64,000 nt of DNA from PUPG01 sp031323845 (lineage in GTDB: Bacteria > Bacteroidota > Bacteroidia > Bacteroidales > UBA7960): contig JAVIYP010000009.1 of assembly GCA_031323845.1 (NCBI GenBank), forward strand, positions 4,855 through 68,854, in the 5' to 3' direction. Positions 33,655 through 41,838 of the stretch are shown one piece after another (position 1 is the first letter of the stretch; each line of letters starts with the position of its first letter). The notes below the pieces were generated by a model that searched no databases, was not told the DNA's origin, and saw only the letters and a program-made list of their open reading frames with translations. The position numbers were made by a program, and so were the translations under genes.

Positions 33655-35532
33655 ATGAATATCAGAGTTATTTCCCTTTTGTCAGTTCTGTTCTTAGTTG
33701 CGCTTTATTTTTTATCGGGTTGTGAGAAAGAGAAGCCTGATCTTCCTGTTGTAGTGACGTCGGCTGCTGTGGAGGCCGGTGCTTCCAGTGCTGTGGGAGG
33801 CGGTGAGGTCACTGACGATGGCGGGGGGCGCATTTCCGGTCGCGGATTGGTCTGGAGCCGGATCCCGGAGCCTGAACTGGACGACAACAAGGATGGATAT
33901 ACCGATGAAGGGGAGGGGACAGGAGCGTTTACCAGCACAATGACGGGTCTTGAATTCAGCACACAGTATTACGTCAGGGCCTGGGCGGCAAACAGCGCCG
34001 GAACAGCTTATGGAGAGGAAATTTCGTTCACCACCCTGCAGGATCCTGCCGCCGTGATCCTGGAAGGCCATGCCTTTTATGCCGGAACCCGGATCCCTGT
34101 TTCAGGGGTGACAGTCAGCATTTCCGGTCAACAGACCCTGACCGGCGAAGACGGCTACTACAGGCTTGAAGAGCTGCAGGAAGGCACTCATGAACTCACG
34201 GGCGCCAAGGATGGCTATGAAACACATATGGCAAGTGTTAACCTCAGTGCGGGTATAACCACTCAATATGATTTTGAAATGTCATCCCAGCAATACAGCT
34301 ATAAAGTGACAGGCACTGTCTCGTCCATTCCTTTTGAAGAACCCCTTGTTAATGTAAAGGTGGTTCTGATGAATCCCGACAATACCCAAAGCCAGGTGTT
34401 CGTTTCAACAGACCAGGAAGGTAATTACATGCTTGAGCCGATCCCGCGTGGATTGATGCAGATAGGTTTTTTTCATGATCTTTATGCCTATCATTATGAA
34501 GAAATACTATTTAGCGATGCTGACCAGCATGTTGATGTGCAGCTCCTTTTCCGGCGACCTATTGTGGAAACACTTGAAGTGCACGACATTTATGCGAGCA
34601 TCGCTTTTGGTGGCGGAGAGGTGAGCTACGAGGGTTCCTCACCCGTTTTCAGGCGTGGACTGGTCTGGTCAAAAGATACCATCTACCCCGAAGTGCTGCT
34701 TGATCAGCATTCCGATGACGGCGGCGGTGGCGGTGTTTTTGAAACCCGCCTGACCAGTATGGATCCCCAAACACGCTACTACATCAGGGCTTTCGCCGTA
34801 AATGCCATGGGTACATCTTACGGGGATACGATCTCGATAATAACAAATCGCGACTCCGGAAGACCCTGTCCGGAAATGGAATACTTCACGGATCCGCGCG
34901 ATGGTACCACCTATACCACCGTTCAGATTGGTGATCAATGCTGGCTGCGCGAAAATTTGTCGTACCTGCCCGAAGTGTCTCACCCCGACTATGGATCAAC
35001 TACCACGCCCATTTATTATGTGTACGACTATCTCGGCAAAGATATGAATGAGGCATTGGAAACTGAGGCGTATGCAAACTATGGGGCGTTGTACAACTGG
35101 CCGGCCGCCATGACGGCCTGTCCTCCGGGCTGGAGGCTGCCTTCAAGTATGGATTTTGGTAATCTTAACTGGTATGTTTATGGTAAATATAGCGAGTTTA
35201 CTGAAGCCAGCATGGCCAGTGTAATGAAATCATGTCGTCAGGCCGGCAGCCCATTGGGTGGCGATTGCGACACCGATGAACACCCGCGATGGGATGAACA
35301 TGAATACTTTTACGGTACCAATGAATTTGGCTTCAGCGCACTGCCCGGCGGCCGCAGGCATCCGGGAGGCTACTTCACCACAAACGGCATGGGGGCATAC
35401 TTCTGGACATCCACTGCCGTTTCTCCGCTTAACGCATCACGACGGAGCCTGCATTCCTATATCGACTTTATGGGGCGTGCCAATTACAGTAAAACACACG
35501 GCTACAGCGTGCGTTGTATCCTGGATCAGTAA
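33655..35532 (+). CDS. Surface lipoprotein with carboxypeptidase-regulatory domains and a FISUMP domain
   Basis: A 625-residue predicted lipoprotein (lipobox FLSGC near residue 23). Order: a fibronectin-like strand domain (about 35-130, with GRGLVWS and YYVRAWAANSAGTAYG), two carboxypeptidase-regulatory-like domains (about 137-305), a second fibronectin-like domain (about 305-395, RRGLVWSKDT and YYIRAFAVNAMGTSYGD), and a C-terminal FISUMP domain (about 405-624, with TTVQIGDQCWLRENLSYLP, YGALYNWPAAM, CPPGWRLPSS and GYSVRCILD). FISUMP proteins are abundant surface proteins of Fibrobacter and Bacteroidetes with no known enzymatic role. It probably serves adhesion or matrix binding. It has its own promoter. 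Confidence 0.88.
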   Translation: MNIRVISLLSVLFLVALYFLSGCEKEKPDLPVVVTSAAVEAGASSAVGGGEVTDDGGGRISGRGLVWSRIPEPELDDNKDGYTDEGEGTGAFTSTMTGLEFSTQYYVRAWAANSAGTAYGEEISFTTLQDPAAVILEGHAFYAGTRIPVSGVTVSISGQQTLTGEDGYYRLEELQEGTHELTGAKDGYETHMASVNLSAGITTQYDFEMSSQQYSYKVTGTVSSIPFEEPLVNVKVVLMNPDNTQSQVFVSTDQEGNYMLEPIPRGLMQIGFFHDLYAYHYEEILFSDADQHVDVQLLFRRPIVETLEVHDIYASIAFGGGEVSYEGSSPVFRRGLVWSKDTIYPEVLLDQHSDDGGGGGVFETRLTSMDPQTRYYIRAFAVNAMGTSYGDTISIITNRDSGRPCPEMEYFTDPRDGTTYTTVQIGDQCWLRENLSYLPEVSHPDYGSTTTPIYYVYDYLGKDMNEALETEAYANYGALYNWPAAMTACPPGWRLPSSMDFGNLNWYVYGKYSEFTEASMASVMKSCRQAGSPLGGDCDTDEHPRWDEHEYFYGTNEFGFSALPGGRRHPGGYFTTNGMGAYFWTSTAVSPLNASRRSLHSYIDFMGRANYSKTHGYSVRCILDQ

Positions 35533-35681
35533 TTCGTACTGAAAATACCTTCACTGTAAAGTCATAATTGAATTACCTTAGCGCAGACTGATAGTCCTGA
35601 ATGGGCTTTAGCAGGCCTTTAACCCCGCCTCGCCGGCAAAATGCTTTCCTTTATTGCTTACCGCAATGTTGTTAAACCTTT

Positions 35682-35701
35682 AACTATATATAGATATAGT
35701 T
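35682..35701. promoter_or_regulatory. Palindromic operator-like site
   Basis: Perfect inverted repeat AACTATAT (35682-35689), spacer ATAG, ATATAGTT (35694-35701), 30 bp upstream of the -7 box of the DUF302 gene. It is symmetric enough for a dimeric regulator but AT-rich. Confidence 0.35.
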
Positions 35702-35731
35702 ATATAAATACAATAGATAATATTTTATTTG

Positions 35732-35739
35732 TATATTTG
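35732..35739 (+). promoter_or_regulatory. Candidate -7 box of the DUF302 gene
   Basis: TATATTTG, 35 bp upstream of the ATG at 35775; the -33 region is AT-rich without a clear TTG. Confidence 0.45.
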
Positions 35740-35774
35740 CAAAAAATTATTGTTTCATATAAATCTTCGAAAAA

Positions 35775-36251
35775 ATGAAAACACCTTATCTTTATTTAAT
35801 TATCGGCCTGGTGGCCGGCGTATTGCTGACCCTTTTCTTTGCCTATAAAGCAGCACCCGGCATGATGATCAAAGAGGCGCAGAGCAAGTATAATTTTGAG
35901 CAATCGGTCGAGAAATTTGAACAGACGGCACTTGCTATGGGTTGGTCTATACCCGTAGTGCATGATCTTCAGGCAACTATGGAAAAATTCGGTTATGATG
36001 TAAGGCAGGTGAAGGTCTTTGAATTGTGCCATCCCGAGCATGCCATACAGATCCTCAGCCAGGATCAGGAGCGTGTAGTTTCTTCCATGATGCCCTGCCG
36101 TGTATCTATTTATGAAAAGTCTGATGGCAATACCTACGTTTCCTGGATGAATACCTCGCTGATGGGAAACATGATGGGAGGTATTGTTGCCGATGTTATG
36201 GGGGACGCTTCCCGCGAAAGCAAGGCCATGATTGATGCCATCATCAGGTAA
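35775..36251 (+). CDS. DUF302-domain membrane-anchored protein
   Basis: A 158-residue protein with an uncleaved N-terminal membrane helix (about residues 6-27, LYLIIGLVAGVLLTLFFAYK) and a DUF302 domain. The domain signature is VKVFELCHPEHAIQILSQDQ, continuing to SSMMPCRVSIYEK. DUF302 proteins are small, often envelope- or periplasm-associated and have no established function; some occur with copper or redox genes, which is not seen here. The Cys-His and Cys pair in the motif may matter. The helix carries few charges and is followed by a long polar part, so the domain probably lies outside the cytoplasm. It has its own promoter and is not in an operon. Confidence 0.85.
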   Translation: MKTPYLYLIIGLVAGVLLTLFFAYKAAPGMMIKEAQSKYNFEQSVEKFEQTALAMGWSIPVVHDLQATMEKFGYDVRQVKVFELCHPEHAIQILSQDQERVVSSMMPCRVSIYEKSDGNTYVSWMNTSLMGNMMGGIVADVMGDASRESKAMIDAIIR

Positions 36252-36331
36252 AACAGCATCTTTTTTGCGTCGGGAAATGCATGAATTGAGGCTGTCATTT
36301 TAATACAGGCCACGAAGAATCGGGCTGAGTA

Positions 36332-36361
36332 TTGGGATGTCATGCAAATATGGTACTTTTG
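36332..36361 (+). promoter_or_regulatory. Candidate promoter with long leader
   Basis: TTG (36332-36334), 19-bp spacer, TACTTTTG (36354-36361), both fitting the consensus. The next ATG is 300 bp downstream (36662). The leader contains a 6-bp hairpin with a four-base loop at 36414-36429 and only a 32-codon open frame (36434-36532), which I do not call. Confidence 0.4.
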
Positions 36362-36661
36362 CCCCTACGTTCTGCCTTCATGGTATAGATTAATTATTTC
36401 CGCTACTGGCAGTCAAACGTTTTCGTTTGTGACATGACAACCTTACAAGGCAAGGTCGATCAGATGATAGGTGGATGGTGTCCTAAAAAATGGTACAAGC
36501 CGGTATATCAGGAAATTAATTCGAAATACTGAGAATAATCTTATGTTCGCACCGTTTACTTAAAACAATCACCTTTTTGTGGAAATCAAAAAAAAACCAC
36601 TACAAATCAAACAATTTCCGGTTTGAGGGGTTAGTTACCTGTCTAATAAATAAATTACCTC

Positions 36662-39592
36662 ATGAAAAAGAAATCGATTAAATGGTTGGCTTTGCTTTTC
36701 GGAGCAATGGCACTTGTAATGTATTCGTGTATAGATGATCAGTATGACCTTACAAAACTGTCGGGCGATGTAACAATTGGCGGTGATAATATATCCATTC
36801 CTCTTGGCAGCACAAAAAAGGTTTTTTTACGTGATCTTATTGATGAAAGCGAGATGTTGATCCTTGATGAAAATCAGCAGTATTCAATCAACATATCAGA
36901 AGTTCTGGATCCTATCAGCATTGCTCTAGATCCGGTAACAATTGATATCGGATCGGTTGATATTGAACCCTTTACGATTGATTTTGATTTTGATACTGTT
37001 TCCGATTTTACACTCGACGGCATCGAAACAGGTGTGGATCTTAACATGCCTGATGCTGCTATTGGTGATGATTTTGATCTGCCGGCACTGGCCATAGCAG
37101 ACACTCACGTTTATGACCTTGACGATGTTGTAGATGTTCCGGGGGTTCCCATAAACGAAACCCTTGTGGTCGTGCCCGATGAAGCGACACTTATTTCTTT
37201 CGAATATCTGTTGATGGATAACGCTGAAGTTGAGACCATTCATGATATTTATTTCGGAGAAACGGACCAGGGACAGTTGATCAATTTTAAGGTTAATCAC
37301 TCGAACATAAACAATGCCTTAGACGGGAACAATTCGCAGCAATGGGTCAGAAGCCTGGTTATTGAATTTCCCCCTGAATTTGAGCTCGACATTGACAACG
37401 ATTCTCCTTTTGCCGGTAACGCCGCTGTCGCAGGCAATATTATTACAATTACCAATGCACTTATTGATAACAATGCAGATGAAACGATTTTTTCATTTTA
37501 CATATATTTAATGAATCTTGAAGAGTCAGACAATATTGATTACCAGGGGTTTTTAACGTATGATATGGAGTATGAAATTGACGGATTCAGCGCATCGGAT
37601 GTTACCATAGATTCTTTTGAATTAATCATGGAAATGGATGAGCAACTGTTATTGAACTATGTTGATATAACAACTGCAATTATTCCTGTTGATGACATAC
37701 AGCAGGAATCATTTTTTATAACCTCAACGATCACCGGGCTTGAAAACATCAGCACCATTAACCTGATTACCTTTGAGCCCAACAGTACCATTGAGATCAA
37801 CGTCACTGATCCCGAGTTGATTGTTCCCCTTTCGGCCGGACAGTTTTTTCTAGAGTTTTCAGAAACCCTGACCTTCGATTTGGCCTTAAGTGATTTAGGA
37901 AGCAGTTCTTTCGACCCGGCAACCAACCGCCTTATCATTCCCGCAGCGGATCTTTTCGATGCGGAAATTACCCTGGTACTGGCCAGCATGGACCTGTCTT
38001 CCTACGAACCGGTTGACGGGGCTATCACACTGGAGGAGCCTGTTTTGTATTACGGTACAGGCATGGAGCTGGGTCAAACACGTTTAAACAGCACTGAGCT
38101 TGAAAATCTTGGTGCCACACAGACTACCATTAACATACCGGCTTCCGATATTGTAATCGAGGATGCTGAGGTCATCACCAGCACGGTCACCTCTCCGGTA
38201 AATGAAATATCAACGATAGAGATTGATGAGGAGGTACCGGCAGAATTAATTGCCATTACTTCAATGAGTTTTGATGACAGCGGACCCAACTCCCTGCTGT
38301 TGACGATAACTTTTGATAATATGCCTGATGGTATCGAGGAATTAATTCTGGATAATTTTACGTTTACCTTCCCGGAGTTTTTGAGTTTTGCACCCACAGA
38401 CAATGTGATTAACGGTGTTTACCAGGTAAGTGGTGCCGAAGCCGTTTTCCCACCGCAAGAGGGCTTTTCCAAAGTATTTAACATCACCGGTTTCGATTTT
38501 TCCGAAATGAACAACGGTGTCGGCTTATTGACAACTGTTGTCAACGGAGTTACCAGGGTCATTATTGATGATAACAATGAGGTAATTATTGCAGGTGATG
38601 TTGTCATTGAGGATGCCACCCTGCAGATGGATGATCTGACGGATATCCTGGTTATTCCCGCTGTAACGCTTGATCCTTACGTGGTTCACGAGGTTTCAGG
38701 CACCTTTGACCCGGAAATCGATCCGGTGCAGGAAGAGATAAGCTTTGACCTTGACGGCGATCTCGATTTTTTAAGTGGCGATGATGCCTTTCTCAGCATC
38801 AGCAATCCACAGATATTGTTTTCCATCGGAAACACCATTGGCGCCCCGGTTGATCTCACCATGACTCTTTTCAGTTTGGATGCTGATGGCAATATGGTCC
38901 CCGGCAGCGATATTGGTGACATTGTTATTAATGTTATGGGAGCGGAAACGGCCGGAGAAGCTACCGTGTCAAAATTTCACATCTTTGCCAAAGGCAGCCC
39001 CCTTGCAGGTTATGAGCCTGTGCATGTGCCAAACCTGCCCGATCTTCTGAAAGTCATCCCCGACAAGGTGTCACTGTCTCTTACAGCCGAATCTGATAAA
39101 ACCGAAACGCATCATATCGACCTTTCAAAAGATCTGGAAATAACCGGAAATTTTGATGTCATTATTCCGTTGCAGTTCGATTCTCTTAACATCAACTACA
39201 GAGATACCATTACAGAACTCAGCGATAATCTTAAAGACCTTTATGATATAGTAAACGAAATTGGTCTGACTATTAAGATGACTACGGAAAACACGATTCC
39301 GTTTGCATTCAACCTGGGTATTTTGCCGCTCGATGCTGCCGGTGAACAGATCCCCGGCGTTACGGCTACCGTAGAAGGATCCATTGCCCCGGGCGGTTTA
39401 TCCGAAGCTGGAACGGGAGATGTTATTGTTACCCTGCATGCAGAAGACCAGCAGCTTGAGTTACTGGAATCCCTGCTGTTTAACTTTCATGCGACGGTAA
39501 GTGAAACAGTGGGAGGTGCCGAGCTCAGAGCAGACCAGTATATTCGCTTTCAGGATATTCAACTGATTATTGAAGGCGGACTGCATTTTTAA
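36662..39592 (+). CDS. Large beta-rich lipoprotein of unknown function
   Basis: A 976-residue predicted lipoprotein (lipobox VMYSC, Cys near residue 22). I do not recognise a named family. The mature protein is strongly acidic and rich in Ile, Val and Thr, with many short strands and recurring phrases such as IDIGSVDIEPFTIDFDFD. This suggests a long stack of beta domains; the periodicity is loose and cannot be counted by eye. The C-terminal half contains VPNLPDLLKVIPDKVSLSLT and ends near RFQDIQLIIEGGLHF. It lies 57 bp ahead of the DUF5723 outer-membrane gene on the same strand, so the two probably form a unit: a surface lipoprotein with a membrane partner. Confidence 0.75.
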   Translation: MKKKSIKWLALLFGAMALVMYSCIDDQYDLTKLSGDVTIGGDNISIPLGSTKKVFLRDLIDESEMLILDENQQYSINISEVLDPISIALDPVTIDIGSVDIEPFTIDFDFDTVSDFTLDGIETGVDLNMPDAAIGDDFDLPALAIADTHVYDLDDVVDVPGVPINETLVVVPDEATLISFEYLLMDNAEVETIHDIYFGETDQGQLINFKVNHSNINNALDGNNSQQWVRSLVIEFPPEFELDIDNDSPFAGNAAVAGNIITITNALIDNNADETIFSFYIYLMNLEESDNIDYQGFLTYDMEYEIDGFSASDVTIDSFELIMEMDEQLLLNYVDITTAIIPVDDIQQESFFITSTITGLENISTINLITFEPNSTIEINVTDPELIVPLSAGQFFLEFSETLTFDLALSDLGSSSFDPATNRLIIPAADLFDAEITLVLASMDLSSYEPVDGAITLEEPVLYYGTGMELGQTRLNSTELENLGATQTTINIPASDIVIEDAEVITSTVTSPVNEISTIEIDEEVPAELIAITSMSFDDSGPNSLLLTITFDNMPDGIEELILDNFTFTFPEFLSFAPTDNVINGVYQVSGAEAVFPPQEGFSKVFNITGFDFSEMNNGVGLLTTVVNGVTRVIIDDNNEVIIAGDVVIEDATLQMDDLTDILVIPAVTLDPYVVHEVSGTFDPEIDPVQEEISFDLDGDLDFLSGDDAFLSISNPQILFSIGNTIGAPVDLTMTLFSLDADGNMVPGSDIGDIVINVMGAETAGEATVSKFHIFAKGSPLAGYEPVHVPNLPDLLKVIPDKVSLSLTAESDKTETHHIDLSKDLEITGNFDVIIPLQFDSLNINYRDTITELSDNLKDLYDIVNEIGLTIKMTTENTIPFAFNLGILPLDAAGEQIPGVTATVEGSIAPGGLSEAGTGDVIVTLHAEDQQLELLESLLFNFHATVSETVGGAELRADQYIRFQDIQLIIEGGLHF

Positions 39593-39649
39593 TCATCAAA
39601 ACAGTAAGAAAACAAACAGTGTGTTTCGTAATTTTTAAAATTATCATAC

Positions 39650-41065
39650 ATGAACAGGATTAACATCAAATACTTAGCGGTTATTTTCTTTGTAACCATA
39701 TCCTCAACGCTTACTGCCCAGCAGTTCCGTTCGTCGTATTTTTTGAATGAATTCATATACAGTCATAATGTGAATCCGGCCTTCATGCCGGGGCGCGGAT
39801 ATGTAAGTTTTCCCGGCCTCGGACATTTTGCGATGGGAGTTCAAAGCAATGTCGGCCTTTCTACCTTTCTTTTTCCTTCACCTGATCCCAACTATGCCCT
39901 GACCACGTTTATGAGTTCCACCGTTGATGCAGACCAGTTTCTGAAAGGGTTACCGGATAACAGCATCATCAACATGCATCTGAATATGACACCCTTGTCG
40001 TTTGGTTTTTACTCCTGGGGCGGCTTTAACACCTTTAGTCTTACGGTGAATTCAAACAGCATGCTTAATATTCCCAAGGAGTTTTTTGATTTCGTTAAGA
40101 ACGGAACATCCAGCTTTGACGGCACGGTATACCATATGGAAGATGTCAGCATAAATACAAACAACTACGCCACCTTGTCGTTTGGCCATGCCAGGGAGAT
40201 TAACGAAAGGCTGAGCCTCGGTGTTAAGCTTAATGCTTACCTGGGTGTTGCAGCCGTTGATGCCCGTATTTCTCAGCTCCGGGTATCAATGTCGCCTGAT
40301 ATGTGGGAGATCGTGTCAGAGGCTGAAATGAATATTTCGGCCAGTGGCGTGATTCTTGAAACAGAAGCAGACGAACTGGGCAACTCCCTGTCAGGTTTTG
40401 ATATGGGCACTTCCGGTTTGGGCGGATCAGGATTCGGCATCAGTCTTGGCGCCGCTTATGAAGTGATGGATGGACTTGTTGTTTCCGCTGCATTGTTTGA
40501 TCTTGGATACATTTCATGGAACTCAACCATCAAGGCAAACACCAGGAGCAACAGATTTGTCTTTACGGGTTTTGAAGATCTTTCCTTTTTTGACGATGAA
40601 GATAATGATGAAGAAGATGATCCGAACAGCCTGAGCAACCAGCTTGACGATCTGACCGATGACCTGATGCAGCTTACCAAAATGTACGTCAACCCTGATG
40701 AATCGGGTGTCCGTCAGTCTATGCCGGTTACATTGAATGTAGGTGTTGAATATAAAATGCCGTTTTACGACAGGCTGTCTGTCGGCTTTTTAAGCCATTC
40801 AAGGTTTAACCAGGTGAATCCGTGGACAGAAGGCAGGTTTTCCGCCAACATCACTCCGGTTGACTTTTTGAGTTTTTCCTTAAGCTACGGGGTCTCAACC
40901 TTTGGCCAGTCGCTGGGGTGGATGCTCAACCTTCACCCGCAAGGCTTTAATTTCTTTGTTGGTTCAGACAATATGTTTACCAGGGTTTCACCCCAGTTTA
41001 TTCCGGTCGAACGTATGAGCGCCAACATCTACATGGGAATGAACATTACGTTCGGACGCAGGTAA
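39650..41065 (+). CDS. DUF5723-like outer-membrane protein
   Basis: A 471-residue protein with a signal peptide (about 1-24, ending TLTAQ), then the family-like start FLNEFIYSHNVNPAFMP. The rest alternates short strands and glycine turns typical of a beta-barrel, with an acidic Asp/Glu insert (about 320-335, DDEDNDEEDDPN) that could lie in an extracellular loop. The C-terminus MNITFGRR ends in charged residues rather than the classical aromatic end, so barrel insertion is inferred. DUF5723 proteins are Bacteroidetes outer-membrane proteins of unknown function. The gene directly follows the large lipoprotein gene, which may be its partner. Confidence 0.85.
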   Translation: MNRINIKYLAVIFFVTISSTLTAQQFRSSYFLNEFIYSHNVNPAFMPGRGYVSFPGLGHFAMGVQSNVGLSTFLFPSPDPNYALTTFMSSTVDADQFLKGLPDNSIINMHLNMTPLSFGFYSWGGFNTFSLTVNSNSMLNIPKEFFDFVKNGTSSFDGTVYHMEDVSINTNNYATLSFGHAREINERLSLGVKLNAYLGVAAVDARISQLRVSMSPDMWEIVSEAEMNISASGVILETEADELGNSLSGFDMGTSGLGGSGFGISLGAAYEVMDGLVVSAALFDLGYISWNSTIKANTRSNRFVFTGFEDLSFFDDEDNDEEDDPNSLSNQLDDLTDDLMQLTKMYVNPDESGVRQSMPVTLNVGVEYKMPFYDRLSVGFLSHSRFNQVNPWTEGRFSANITPVDFLSFSLSYGVSTFGQSLGWMLNLHPQGFNFFVGSDNMFTRVSPQFIPVERMSANIYMGMNITFGRR

Positions 41066-41191
41066 ACAGCAAGTTTTGTTTCTGTTACCGGATGTTAAAT
41101 GCCTGCTGCAAGCATTGACAGGCTTTCTTGTGTGCCTTTTTCCGGGGACTGTAAGCTTCATCAACCTTATATCGTGAGTTAACCTATTCTT

Positions 41192-41344
41192 ATGAGAAGC
41201 CTGTTGTTTCAACTAACCATCGGTATTGCCCTTTTATTTTCGATACCAGCTTGTTTTTCATTCATAGAAACCTGGCCGGCCTCCAGCTTTATCCCCAGCT
41301 CGAGTCACTGGCAGCCGGCGGTGCCGGACTGGGAATGGTATTAA
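41192..41344 (+). CDS. Possible small lipoprotein, 50 residues
   Basis: An open frame from ATG 41192 to TAA. It encodes a hydrophobic leader (LFQLTIGIALLFSIPAC) with a lipobox-like IPAC and then a Trp/Ser/Pro-rich tail. It lies in the 41066-41838 gap, 126 bp after the DUF5723 gene. It could be a small lipoprotein, a remnant of a longer gene, or chance. No homologue is recognised. Confidence 0.25.
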   Translation: MRSLLFQLTIGIALLFSIPACFSFIETWPASSFIPSSSHWQPAVPDWEWY

Positions 41345-41703
41345 GGTTCTGACATGGAATGGATGTGTTGTTCAACTAAAGCCTGTCTGGCGCAGTAACA
41401 ACTCAGCCATTTCCGCAAAATTCATTTTCCGCAACCCGCAACAAAGTGCTGCACATTGAAATAGCAGCTGGGCAGATCATTTCCAAAAATGTTTTTTTAA
41501 AAAAATCGAAAATCTTTTTTTTGTTTTTGAATATCTTTACGACGGCAAAAAAACAGGCTACTCCCATGTCGAAGATCCCGATCATTCGGGAACAGGATTT
41601 TGCAGACACAAGAGGATGATTATATTAGCTGGAAGCTGTATGCTCGAAGGAAGAAAGAGAGGTCAGAAGCTTGTTTCGAACGCAGAGAGAAATCTGCAAG
41701 GAG

Positions 41704-41774
41704 GTCAGAAGTCAGAAGACATAGGATGGAAGGCGAACATTTTCACATCTGCACATCTGCACATTTGCCCATCC
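41704..41774. repeat. Mixed short tandem repeats
   Basis: Two heptamers TCAGAAG (41705-41718), then after a spacer four 8-bp units TCACATCT, GCACATCT, GCACATTT, GCCCATCC (41743-41774). The heptamers recall the 23.3-kb array; the octamers are the reverse complement of the 59.6-kb array. The rest of the 41066-41838 gap (773 bp) shows only the small open frame at 41192 and an A/T-rich stretch at 41490-41540. Confidence 0.7.
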
Positions 41775-41838
41775 ATTCGGCTTCTTAGGCATAAAGAATA
41801 AATACAGACAATCAAGTACATACGCAAATATCTGAAAA

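Noticed and set aside
36434..36532. 32-codon frame in the leader of the large lipoprotein gene
   Set aside because: Too short, no homology or signal peptide; cannot be told from chance.
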